From assembly GCF_020217485.1 (NCBI RefSeq), contig NZ_JAEKMI010000010.1, forward strand, positions 93,703 to 157,702: a stretch of DNA of 64,000 nucleotides, given 5' to 3'. Of this stretch, positions 47,435 to 55,291 are shown one piece after another. The number at the start of each line of letters is the position of its first letter. The first letter of the stretch is position 1. A model generated the notes under the pieces. It worked only from the letters and a program-made list of their open reading frames with translations. It ran no database searches and was not told where the DNA came from. The translations under genes were made by a program, and so were the position numbers. Source of the DNA: Mycobacterium sp. WUMAC-067. Lineage in GTDB: Bacteria > Actinomycetota > Actinomycetes > Mycobacteriales > Mycobacteriaceae.

Positions 47435-49030
47435 CTAGCGGCGTTCCAGGATCCGTAGCCCCAGCGAGAACAGCAGCCGGACCTCGGGATCGGCCAGCGA
47501 GGTCGACAGCAGCTTCTCGATCCGCCGCACGCGGTAGCGAACGGTATTCGGATGGACCTGCAACGCGTGCGCGGCCGCGGCGATGTCGCCGAAGGAGTCC
47601 AGGTAGGTCCGCAGCGTTTCCGCCAGCACCGGATCGTCTTCGCCCAGCTGCACGATCCGCGGATCGATCAGGCGCTCGTCGCTGCCGACCAGGGTCACGA
47701 TTTCGTCGACCAGGACGGCGGTGCGCGCTTCGGCCAGCGACGTCACCTGTCCGAACGAAATGGGGTGGCGCCCAGCGCTGTCCAGCACCCGATCCACCTC
47801 GATGCGCGCGGCGGTGGCCTCGGCCAGGCCGGCGACCGGCGCCGCGATGGCCGCCCGCAGCTGCACCCCGAGCTCGGCGCGCATTGCGCCGATGGTGCCG
47901 CGCACCCAGGAGGTGACCGACCGGTTCTGGGTCTGGGTCTGGGTCTGGGGAAGCAGCACGTACGTTCGCGAACCGTTCGAGGCCACCTGGGCGTCACGCC
48001 GGAAAGCGCTGGCGCTCAACGCGATGATGTCGGCCAGCCGAGCATGACCGGCCGAACTGTCGGCGGCGTCCCATCCGATCAGGGCCGCGGTGGTGTCGGT
48101 GGCCAGGCCGAGTTCGCGGGCGATGGCCGTCGCGTCGGCGGATTCGTCCGCCAGGCCCAGCAATTGCTGGACCCGCCGGGCATGGGTGGACGGGCGGGCC
48201 GCCAGCCGCCACATGATGCGGGCGGCCAGCACGGCGGCGCCCCGCAACATCTCCTCGGCGTCGTCGGCCAGCGGCTGCGAGCCCTGCTGCACCCAGATGG
48301 TTCCGGCGAACACCGGCGGTCGCCGGGCGTCGGTCGCGGGCTGGTGGATCCCGATGGCCAGCCGCGGGCGCAGGCCTAGCTCGGGCCGCTCGTCGACGCG
48401 CACCACCTCGGTGCCCGATCGCAGCGCATCGAAGATGCCCCATTTGCCGAGCCACTCCAGATGCTCGGGCGGGCCGGCCCTGCCCAGGATGGAAAGGCGG
48501 CGCAACTCGTCAGCTTCGTCGTTGGAGGCCGAGTAGGCCAAGACATGGGATTGCGCGTCCTCGATGCTGACCATGCCGTGGATGCGCTCGGCGAGCGACT
48601 GCGCCAGCCCGAACAAGTCGGTGCCCGAGTCGTCCAGCGCGTCGGCGCGGTCGCCGTGGTGCTCGAGGACGTGGTTGACCAATTGGTAGAGGCGTTCCCA
48701 CCGGGCGCGCGGATCGACGGCCACCACCGCCGAGCCCGCCGCGACGGCCGTGTTCACCAGCGCGGGCGAGGGCTGTTTGACGAAGATGGCCACCGGCACG
48801 CGCTCGCGCGCCTGCCTGCCCATCCATCGCATCGCCTCGTCGTCGGCGACCCCCAACAGGAAGAAGACGTCCGCGGCACCCGCCGCGGCCGCGAGACCCA
48901 GGCGCACGTCGTCGGAGTCGATCAGCGCGGCCGAACCCACCGGGAGGTCCAGCCCCCGGGGGGCGTCGGCGAGGCTGACGAGGGTCGCGTCCAGCGCAAG
49001 CAACAGCCGACCCAGCCCCACACCGGCCAT
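47435..49030 (-). CDS. pruC: PucR-family activator of proline catabolism, PruC-like (Rv1186c)
   Basis: A 531-residue regulator. The C-terminal helix-turn-helix of the PucR/CdaR type is seen in ALQVHPNTVRYRVRRIEKLL (near residues 493-512). The centre is a GGDEF-like-fold domain of this family and the N-terminus a sensory region. It diverges from rocA-putB with an 83-base gap; in M. tuberculosis the same arrangement encodes PruC, which induces both genes in response to proline. A Gln-Thr run (QTQTQTQN) in the middle is encoded by a hexamer repeat. Confidence 0.92.
   Translation of the reverse strand: MAGVGLGRLLLALDATLVSLADAPRGLDLPVGSAALIDSDDVRLGLAAAAGAADVFFLLGVADDEAMRWMGRQARERVPVAIFVKQPSPALVNTAVAAGSAVVAVDPRARWERLYQLVNHVLEHHGDRADALDDSGTDLFGLAQSLAERIHGMVSIEDAQSHVLAYSASNDEADELRRLSILGRAGPPEHLEWLGKWGIFDALRSGTEVVRVDERPELGLRPRLAIGIHQPATDARRPPVFAGTIWVQQGSQPLADDAEEMLRGAAVLAARIMWRLAARPSTHARRVQQLLGLADESADATAIARELGLATDTTAALIGWDAADSSAGHARLADIIALSASAFRRDAQVASNGSRTYVLLPQTQTQTQNRSVTSWVRGTIGAMRAELGVQLRAAIAAPVAGLAEATAARIEVDRVLDSAGRHPISFGQVTSLAEARTAVLVDEIVTLVGSDERLIDPRIVQLGEDDPVLAETLRTYLDSFGDIAAAAHALQVHPNTVRYRVRRIEKLLSTSLADPEVRLLFSLGLRILERR
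47926..47949. repeat. Four TCTGGG hexamers inside pruC
   Basis: Four perfect tandem copies of TCTGGG on the + strand encode the alternating Gln-Thr stretch of PruC. Each unit is two codons, so gain or loss by slippage keeps the frame. It lies in a linker-like part of the regulator. Confidence 0.85.
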
Positions 49031-49113
49031 GTTGTGCGATTTTACTATGGAACCAGTTCTGTCTTGTCCGATTGGCTAACTCCATGCGTGGTCGCCGCGA
49101 GGACCCTGGCGTT

Positions 49114-50754
49114 ATGGACGCCATCACTGGATTTTCTGAGGTGCCGACACCAGCAAACGAGCCGGTCCACGACTACGCGCCGCACTCCCCGGAACGCGCC
49201 CGGCTGCGCGCCGAACTGGCCGCGCAGGCCGATCACCCAATCGACCTGCCGCACGTCATCGGCGGCGACCACCGGATGGGCGACGGTGAGCGCATCGATG
49301 TCGTCCAGCCGCACCGGCACGCCGCCAAGCTGGGCACCCTGACCAACGCCGTGCACGCCGACGCGACGGCGGCGATCGACGCCGCGATGGCCGCGAAAAG
49401 CGACTGGGCGGCCATGCCGTTCGATGAGCGGGCGGCGGTGTTCCTGCGCGCCGCCGACCTGCTGGCCGGGCCGTGGCGGGAGAAAATCGCCGCCGCGACG
49501 ATGCTCGGCCAATCCAAGTCCGCCTATCAAGCCGAGATCGACTCGCCGTGCGAGCAGATCGACTTCTGGCGATTCAATGTTGTCTTCGCGCAACAGATCC
49601 TGGCGCAGCAACCCATCAGCGGGCCGGGGGAATGGAACCGCAGCGAGTACCGCCCGCTCGACGGCTTCGTGTACGCGATCACGCCGTTCAACTTCACCTC
49701 CATCGCCGGCAACCTGCCGACCGCGCCGGCGCTGATGGGCAACACGGTGGTCTGGAAGCCCTCGATCACCCAGACGTTGTCGGCCTATCTGACCATGCAG
49801 CTGCTCGAGGCCGCCGGCCTGCCGCCCGGGGTGATCAACCTGGTGGCCGGCGACGGCTTCGCGGTTTCCGATGTGGCGCTGGCCGACCGGCGGCTGGCCG
49901 GCATCCACTTCACCGGGTCGACGGCCACCTTCCAGCGGCTGTGGTATCAGGTCGGCACGAATATCGGTCACTACCACAGCTATCCGCGCCTGGTCGGCGA
50001 GACCGGCGGCAAGGACTTCGTGGTCGCGCACGCGTCCGCGCGACCGGATGTGTTGTGCACGGCCTTGATTCGCGGGGCCTTCGACTACCAGGGGCAGAAA
50101 TGCTCGGCGGCGTCGCGGGCCTTCATCCCGCAGTCGGTGTGGCGGCGGATGGGTGACGACTTGCTGGGGGAGACGGCCGCGCTGCGTTACGGCGACGTCA
50201 CCGACCTCACCAACTTCGGCGGCGCGCTGATCGACCGGCGCGCCTTCACCAAGAACGTCGCCGCCATCGAGCGGGCGAAGGGCGCGCCCCACGTCACCAT
50301 CGCCGTCGGCGGCGAATACGACGACCACGAAGGGTATTTCGTGCGCCCCACCGTATTGCTGTCCGATGATCCGACCGATGAGTCGTTTTCGACCGAATAC
50401 TTCGGCCCGCTGCTGTCGGTGCACGTGTACCCCGACGCCGATTACGAAAGGATCCTCGACGTCGTCGACCGCGGTTCCCGGTACGCGCTGACCGGCGCGG
50501 TCATCGCCGACGACCGGGACGCGGTGCTGACGGCCCAGCACCGGCTGCGGTTTGCCGCCGGGAACTTCTATATCAACGACAAGCCGACCGGCGCGGTCGT
50601 CGGGCGCCAGCCGTTCGGGGGCTCGCGTGGCTCGGGCACCAACGACAAGGCCGGATCGATGCTGAACCTGTTGCGCTGGACGTCGGCGCGCACCATCAAG
50701 GAGACGTTCGTCCCGGCGACCGAGCACACCTATCCGCACATGGGCGCCGACTGA
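49114..50754 (+). CDS. rocA: Delta-1-pyrroline-5-carboxylate dehydrogenase (RocA/PruA)
   Basis: A 546-residue aldehyde dehydrogenase oxidising glutamate semialdehyde/P5C to glutamate with NAD, the second step of proline degradation. Signatures are YAITPFNFTSIAGNLPTAPA, FTGSTATF, the general base in RLVGETGGKDF and the catalytic cysteine in GQKCSAASRAF. ATG at 49114 matches the M. tuberculosis start (MDAIT); an upstream extension to 49072 would run into the promoter. The stop overlaps the putB start by one base. Confidence 0.97.
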   Translation: MDAITGFSEVPTPANEPVHDYAPHSPERARLRAELAAQADHPIDLPHVIGGDHRMGDGERIDVVQPHRHAAKLGTLTNAVHADATAAIDAAMAAKSDWAAMPFDERAAVFLRAADLLAGPWREKIAAATMLGQSKSAYQAEIDSPCEQIDFWRFNVVFAQQILAQQPISGPGEWNRSEYRPLDGFVYAITPFNFTSIAGNLPTAPALMGNTVVWKPSITQTLSAYLTMQLLEAAGLPPGVINLVAGDGFAVSDVALADRRLAGIHFTGSTATFQRLWYQVGTNIGHYHSYPRLVGETGGKDFVVAHASARPDVLCTALIRGAFDYQGQKCSAASRAFIPQSVWRRMGDDLLGETAALRYGDVTDLTNFGGALIDRRAFTKNVAAIERAKGAPHVTIAVGGEYDDHEGYFVRPTVLLSDDPTDESFSTEYFGPLLSVHVYPDADYERILDVVDRGSRYALTGAVIADDRDAVLTAQHRLRFAAGNFYINDKPTGAVVGRQPFGGSRGSGTNDKAGSMLNLLRWTSARTIKETFVPATEHTYPHMGAD

Positions 50755-51713
50755 TGGCCGGACTGTTCGCGAGCACCCTGCGCCCGGTGCTCCTGGCGGC
50801 CGGACAAAGCGAGGTAGCGCGCCGCGCCGCCGAGCGGTTGCCGGTCACCCGTCGCGTGGTGCGCCGCTTCGTCCCCGGGGAGACGATCGAATCCGCGCTG
50901 GATCGCGTTGCGACGCTTCGCTCGTCGGCGCTGTTCGTCAGCGTCGACTATCTGGGCGAGGACGTTCTGAGCGCCGACGACGCCGACGCGGCGGTGCGGA
51001 CCTACCTGGACCTGATCGAGCAGTTGGGCCGACTCGACGCCGGGGGAGATGTCACGCGGCCGCTGGAAGTCTCGGTCAAGTTGTCGGCGCTGGGGCAGGC
51101 GGTGGAGCGCGACGGGCCCAAGATCGCGCGGGAGAACGGGTGGTCGATCTGCGACGCCGCCCGGCGCGCGGGCGTGTGGGTGACGGTGGACGCCGAGAAC
51201 CACACCACCACCGAGTCGACGCTGTCCATCGTGCGCGATCTGCGGGCCGACTTTCCTTGGCTGGGCGTGGCTTTGCAGGCGTACCTGCGGCGCACGCCGG
51301 GTGATTGCGAAGCGTTCGCCGCCTCTGGCGCCCGGGTCCGGCTGTGCAAGGGTGCCTACGACGAGCCCACGTCGGTGGCATATCGCGAGCCCGCCGAGGT
51401 GACGGAGGCGTACCTGCGTTGCCTGCGGGTGCTGATGGCCGGCTCGGGTTATCCGATGGTGGCCTCCCACGACCCGGCTGTGATCAACGCGGCCGGCACC
51501 CTTGCCCGCGAATCGGGCTGTGGCGCCGGGGAATTCGAATACCAGATGCTCTACGGCATCCGCGACGACGAGCAGCGACGCCTCACCGCGGCCGGGAACC
51601 ACGTGCGCGTGTATCTGCCGTTCGGCACGCAGTGGTATGGGTACTTCATGCGCCGACTGGCCGAGCGTCCCGCCAACCTGACGTTCTTCTTGCGGGCTTT
51701 GGTCGGGCGTTGA
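50754..51713 (+). CDS. putB: Proline dehydrogenase PutB/PruB
   Basis: A 319-residue monofunctional FAD-dependent proline dehydrogenase with the PRODH TIM barrel. It oxidises proline to P5C and passes electrons to the membrane quinones. Conserved elements are EVSVKLSALG, TVDAENHTTTES, LQAYLRRTPGD, RVRLCKGAYDEP, MVASHDP and YLPFGTQWYGYFMRRLAERP (294-313). It is translationally coupled to rocA, enabling channeling of P5C. A repeat cluster follows directly downstream, where M. tuberculosis has sigI. Confidence 0.97.
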   Translation: MAGLFASTLRPVLLAAGQSEVARRAAERLPVTRRVVRRFVPGETIESALDRVATLRSSALFVSVDYLGEDVLSADDADAAVRTYLDLIEQLGRLDAGGDVTRPLEVSVKLSALGQAVERDGPKIARENGWSICDAARRAGVWVTVDAENHTTTESTLSIVRDLRADFPWLGVALQAYLRRTPGDCEAFAASGARVRLCKGAYDEPTSVAYREPAEVTEAYLRCLRVLMAGSGYPMVASHDPAVINAAGTLARESGCGAGEFEYQMLYGIRDDEQRRLTAAGNHVRVYLPFGTQWYGYFMRRLAERPANLTFFLRALVGR

Positions 51714-51720
51714 GCACGCG

Positions 51721-51870
51721 TCGCGTCGAGTGTGCGATCACGGCTTTCAGTGTGAATCGTGGGCTTTCGTTGTGCGCGTACGGCGGCGACACGCCGACGA
51801 TCCCCGCCCAGGATTCACACGCAACGCCGACGATTCACACGCAAAGCCCAGGATTCACACGCAACGCCGT
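51721..51870. repeat. Intergenic repeat with inverted ends and three 20-base tandem units
   Basis: Units at 51811-51830, 51831-51850 and 51851-51870 share the core ATTCACACGCAA(C/A)GCC and differ at a few bases. GTGTGAATCGTGGGCTT (51750-51766) is nearly the reverse complement of 51844-51860, so the whole can fold into a large hairpin. The left half resembles the region before the array at 16371. It fills the gap between convergent putB and tetR genes and reaches the tetR stop. Confidence 0.85.
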
Positions 51871-52499
51871 CACTGAGCGCGGCGGGGCCGCGGGCGATCG
51901 CTGGCGAAGCCGCGCACCACATGCGCGCGGACGAACTCCGCCGCCACCTCGGGATCGTCCATATCCAGGGTCGAGGACGGCGTGCTGAAGAGCGAGAACA
52001 GGATGCGCGCGAACCACTCACCGGCGGCCTCGACGTCGAGATCCTTGCGCACCTCACCCGTGAGCCTGGCGGCCGACAGGTAGGGGGCGAAGAACTCGAC
52101 GCATTCGCGCAGCAGCACGGCGGCGTCCTTGGTCAGCAGCAGGCTGATCGCATCTTCGTCAAAGTACTTCTCGGAAGCGATGACTCGTCGCGCCTGGGTG
52201 ACGAAAACCGCCGCGGAAGAAAGCTTTTCCTCGAGGCTGCTGCCGCGGTCCATCGCCTTGGACATCTCGCGGTAGAAACGCTCGGACGCGTGCTCGGCGC
52301 ATGCCTCGACGATCGCGGCCTTGTCGCTGAAGTATTCGTAGATGGTGCTGCGGGATACCCCTGCCTGCTTGGCGATGTCGACGATCGTCGCCTTGTCCAA
52401 TCCCTGCTTGCCGAAGCACGTGAACGCCGAGACGACGATGAGCTCGCGGGTATCGGCGGCCTGGGCCGGTTGAGTCGTCACGGGACCAACGCCCCTCAT
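51870..52499 (-). CDS. TetR-family regulator of the thiolase/MaoC operon
   Basis: A 209-residue repressor. The DNA-binding domain is at about residues 16-62, with ATIVDIAKQAGVSRSTIYEY as helix-turn-helix. The ligand domain includes FYREMSKAMDRGSSLEEKL. It is the last gene of a five-gene operon in which every junction is a four-base overlap, so it is probably an autoregulatory sensor of a pathway intermediate, perhaps an acyl-CoA as in KstR2. The palindromes at 55127-55155 before the operon are its likely operators. GTG at residue 7 (MTTQPAQA-like) is an alternative start. Confidence 0.9.
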   Translation of the reverse strand: MRGVGPVTTQPAQAADTRELIVVSAFTCFGKQGLDKATIVDIAKQAGVSRSTIYEYFSDKAAIVEACAEHASERFYREMSKAMDRGSSLEEKLSSAAVFVTQARRVIASEKYFDEDAISLLLTKDAAVLLRECVEFFAPYLSAARLTGEVRKDLDVEAAGEWFARILFSLFSTPSSTLDMDDPEVAAEFVRAHVVRGFASDRPRPRRAQ

Positions 52500-53665
52500 C
52501 CCGCCGGGGCGAGGATCAGCCCACTGGTGGGCACACCGGTTCCGGAGGTGACCAACACGTGCTCGACGTTATCGACCTGATTGTGCGAGGTGCCCCGCAC
52601 CTGGCGCACCCCTTCGGTGATGCCGTTCATGCCGTGGATGTATGCCTCGCCCAACAGGCCTCCGTTGGTGTTGATCGGGAAATCTCCACCCAGCGAAAGC
52701 CGTTCGACGGTCGCGAAGTCCTTGGCCTCGCCGCGCCCGCAGAAGCCGAGCTCCTCGAGCTGGGTGAACACGAACGGCGTGAAGTGATCGTAGATGAAGG
52801 CGGTTTGGATGTCCTGCGGCTTGAGTCCGGAATCGCGCCACAGCTGCCGGGCCACCACCCCCATCTCCGGAAGCCCGGTGATGTCGTCGCGGTAGTAGCT
52901 CGTCATCATCTCGCCGTTGTAGGCCGCGCCCTGCGCGGCCGCGGTGATGACGGCCGGGGGCTGCGGCAGATCGCGGGCGCGTTCGGCGCTGGTGATGACG
53001 AGCGCGACACCGCCGTCGCTTTCCTGGCAGCAATCCAGCAGTCGCAGCACCGGTTCCACGATCCAGCGCGAATTCTGGTGATCTTCCAACGTGATCGGAC
53101 GCTCGTAGAACCAGGCGTCGGGATTCTTCGCCGCGTGCGCACGATCGACGACCGCGATCCTGCCGAAGTCCTCGTTGGTGACCCCGTACGTCGACATGTA
53201 GCGCTGGGCGTGCATCGCAACCCAGGCGGCGGGAGTGAGCAATCCGAACGGCGCGTAATGCGCCATGAACAACGGGGTTTCGGCCATGCTGCGCCCGCTG
53301 CCGCCGAACCGGAACCCGGAACGTTCGTTGAAGGCACGCCAGCACACCACCACGTCGGCCACACCCGTGGCGACCGCCATCGCCGCGTGCACCACGGTCC
53401 CGGCGGCGGCGCCCCCGCCATGGTGCACGCGCGAAAAGAAACTCAGATCGCCGATGCCCACGTTGCGCGCGATGTCGATCTCGTCGCTGGAATCCATGGT
53501 GAACGTGACCATGCCGTCGACGTCGGCGGGCGTCAGGCCGGCGTCGTCCAGCGCCGCGCTGACCGCCTCGCACGCCAATTGCAGTTCGCTGCGCCCGGAT
53601 TCCTTGGAGAACTCGGTCTGACCGATCCCGACGATGGCCGCGGCGCCCGGCAACGTCCGGCTCAT
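52496..53665 (-). CDS. Ltp2-like thiolase-fold aldolase / lipid-transfer protein
   Basis: A 389-residue SCP-x-type thiolase resembling Ltp2 (Rv3540c), the retro-aldolase that removes the last propionyl-CoA of the cholesterol side chain. Shared segments include AAIVGIGQTEFSKESGRSEL, HHGGGAAAGTVVHAAMAVAT (81-100), DHQNSRWI, AFIYDHFTPFVF, EELGFCGRGEAKDF and EAYIHGMNGI. Tyrosines in YDHF and AYIHG fall where Ltp2 enzymes have their proposed catalytic tyrosines. Ltp2 works only with a DUF35 partner, which is encoded two genes upstream. The natural substrate here is unknown: a second sterol-like or branched-chain acyl-CoA. Confidence 0.9.
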   Translation of the reverse strand: MSRTLPGAAAIVGIGQTEFSKESGRSELQLACEAVSAALDDAGLTPADVDGMVTFTMDSSDEIDIARNVGIGDLSFFSRVHHGGGAAAGTVVHAAMAVATGVADVVVCWRAFNERSGFRFGGSGRSMAETPLFMAHYAPFGLLTPAAWVAMHAQRYMSTYGVTNEDFGRIAVVDRAHAAKNPDAWFYERPITLEDHQNSRWIVEPVLRLLDCCQESDGGVALVITSAERARDLPQPPAVITAAAQGAAYNGEMMTSYYRDDITGLPEMGVVARQLWRDSGLKPQDIQTAFIYDHFTPFVFTQLEELGFCGRGEAKDFATVERLSLGGDFPINTNGGLLGEAYIHGMNGITEGVRQVRGTSHNQVDNVEHVLVTSGTGVPTSGLILAPAG

Positions 53666-54111
53666 GCGTCCGGACCGTCGAGCAGGCTGAGCACCGCCGT
53701 GCCGGAGACGTGGTCGCCCAGGCTGTTGGCGCCCGCGAAGGTCACCTCGACGAAATTCTCGCCGCCCGAGCCTTCACTCTTGCCGGTGACGCTGCCGGTG
53801 AACCGCAACGGGTCGTCGGGAAAACAGGGCACGCCCAGGCGGATCGACAATTTCTTCACCATCGCCTCGGGCCCCGCCCAGTCGGTGAGGAAGCGCACGC
53901 AATAGCCGTTGGTGGTCAGGATGTTCATGAACAGGTTGGGCGAACCCTGCTGCTTGGCGTAGTCGCGGTCGTGATGCACCGGCATGAAGTCACGGGTGGC
54001 GATCGCGCCGGCAACGATCATCGTTGTGGTGATGGGGATTTCGAGGGGCGTGACCTCGTCACCGACCGAAATGTCTCGCCATTGCAAAGTGCGGTTCGCG
54101 GTGGTCGTCAT
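53662..54111 (-). CDS. MaoC-like enoyl-CoA hydratase subunit (ChsH1-like)
   Basis: A 149-residue hot-dog-fold protein. The hydratase active site is ATRDFMPVHHDRDYA, with the aspartate and histidine spaced as in ChsH1. LFMNILTTNGYCVRFLTDWA and a C-terminal VSGTAVLSLL strand complete the fold. In the cholesterol system ChsH1 supplies the catalytic residues and pairs with the MaoC half of ChsH2. The equivalent half is encoded separately here two genes upstream. Overlaps by four bases on both sides imply coupled translation. Confidence 0.9.
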   Translation of the reverse strand: MTTTANRTLQWRDISVGDEVTPLEIPITTTMIVAGAIATRDFMPVHHDRDYAKQQGSPNLFMNILTTNGYCVRFLTDWAGPEAMVKKLSIRLGVPCFPDDPLRFTGSVTGKSEGSGGENFVEVTFAGANSLGDHVSGTAVLSLLDGPDA

Positions 54112-54551
54112 GCGTGTCCCTCCGAATACGTCGCGTCACGGCGAACTGACTGACCGCGGGGCCGAAACTGGTGTAGCACGAGGCCGTCATCGAAGACCTG
54201 GTAATAGACCTCCACGGCCAATCCGGGTGTGATGCCGGAGGGATCCACGCCGGTCAGGTTGGACACCAGCCGGACCCCTTCCTCGAGTTCCACCAGCGCG
54301 ACGACGTAGGGATAGTCGAAGAACGGAAACTTGGGTTCGTGTGGCATCACGTAGCTGTACACCGTGCCGAGGCCGGAGGCCTCGATCGTGTCCCACTCGA
54401 GCGAACGGCAGTGCGGGCACATCGGCCGGGGCGGATGGCGGAGCTGCCCGCAGCCACCGCAACGCTGGATCAGGAGCTTGTTCTCCCGCAAGCCATTCCA
54501 GAAGAATTCGGTGTCCGGGGTGATCGCCGGCGCCAGACGGGCCGCCATCAA
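54108..54551 (-). CDS. DUF35 OB-fold protein with zinc ribbon (ChsH2 C-terminal part)
   Basis: A 147-residue acyl-CoA-associated OB-fold protein. The rubredoxin-like zinc ribbon is CGGCGQLRHPPRPMCPHC, near residues 31-48, followed by the OB barrel with GLGTVYSYVMPHEPKFPFFD (61-80) and YPYVVALVELEEGVRL. Proteins of this type bind and activate Ltp2-like thiolases. In M. tuberculosis the domain is fused behind a MaoC domain in ChsH2; here it is a free protein directly after a separate MaoC gene. Confidence 0.9.
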   Translation of the reverse strand: MMAARLAPAITPDTEFFWNGLRENKLLIQRCGGCGQLRHPPRPMCPHCRSLEWDTIEASGLGTVYSYVMPHEPKFPFFDYPYVVALVELEEGVRLVSNLTGVDPSGITPGLAVEVYYQVFDDGLVLHQFRPRGQSVRRDATYSEGHA

Positions 54552-55093
54552 TTCGCCGGCCTGAATCGCAGCACCCGGAATCGCTGCCGGCCCAGCACTT
54601 CGCCGTTCTGGTCGGTGTAGGTGGTCAGCCAGGTCAGAAAGAAGCCGGTGCCCAGCGCCGTCTTCTTCTCGTCCGAGACCGATTCGTAGACCGTCGTCGC
54701 GCTGATCTCGTCGCCCAGTCGCGGGTAACGTTCGATCTCGAACTCCGAATTGGTCGCCACCGTGCTGGTGTAGCCGGCCTCGTCGAGGAATTCGGTTGGG
54801 TTGCTTTTGATCTCGATCGGCGCCCCGCCCCGCTCACCGATTCCCTCCAGTATCGGCGACGGCATTGTCCACGTCTGCAGCATCACCGGTGGCGACACGA
54901 TGCCGCCGAACCGGGACGAGGCCGCGAACTCGGGGTCGAGATATACCGGGTTCATGTCGGCCATCGCGTACGCCCAGTGCCGGATCATCGGCTGGTTCAC
55001 CGGGTCCGGTGCCAGCGACGGCTTTCCGGTGCCGCCGGTCGGCTGCCCGACGAGGGCCCGCACCTTGGCGCTGACGGATTCTGAGTCGGTCAC
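54548..55093 (-). CDS. MaoC-like dehydratase N-terminal-type subunit (ChsH2 N-terminal part)
   Basis: A 181-residue hot-dog protein of the FAS1-like dehydratase type. The active-site loop reads HWAYAMADMNPVYLDPEFA, with tyrosine where active hydratases have histidine, so it is probably the non-catalytic partner of the ChsH1-like subunit, as in the ChsH1-ChsH2 heteromer. FGGIVSPPVMLQTW is the hydrophobic helix of the fold. It is the first gene of the operon; its GTG/ATG start at 55093 is 198 bases from the divergent aldehyde dehydrogenase. Confidence 0.88.
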   Translation of the reverse strand: MTDSESVSAKVRALVGQPTGGTGKPSLAPDPVNQPMIRHWAYAMADMNPVYLDPEFAASSRFGGIVSPPVMLQTWTMPSPILEGIGERGGAPIEIKSNPTEFLDEAGYTSTVATNSEFEIERYPRLGDEISATTVYESVSDEKKTALGTGFFLTWLTTYTDQNGEVLGRQRFRVLRFRPAN

Positions 55094-55126
55094 GTAGCAA
55101 GCCCCTCTCGCAGGACACCTTGATCC

Positions 55127-55155
55127 GACAGATTGGCGCGATCTGTCTCGCGAGA
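55127..55155. promoter_or_regulatory. Paired palindromes, candidate TetR operator
   Basis: GACAGAT-(7)-ATCTGTC at 55127-55147 is a perfect seven-base inverted repeat, and it overlaps TCTCGCGAGA (55146-55155), a perfect ten-base palindrome. They lie 34-62 bases before the MaoC operon and about 140 bases before the divergent aldehyde dehydrogenase gene, as expected for a TetR regulator encoded in the same operon. Confidence 0.55.
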
Positions 55156-55235
55156 TGTGTGTACTCTGCGGCGTCGCATGCTGTCAATACAACAGCAAAG
55201 TGCGCGAGGAGCTCCGGAATTCGCGCAAATGACGA

Positions 55236-55264
55236 TTGACGGCGGCCGCTGGTGCGGGTACACC
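55236..55264 (+). promoter_or_regulatory. Possible promoter of the aldehyde dehydrogenase gene
   Basis: TTGACG (55236-55241) and TACACC (55259-55264) are separated by 17 bases. The -35 is good and the -10 weak. The ribosome-binding site GGAGGAAAC follows at about 55281, so the leader would be short. Confidence 0.35.
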
Positions 55265-55291
55265 AAGTGATCAGATGACCGGAGGAAACAC

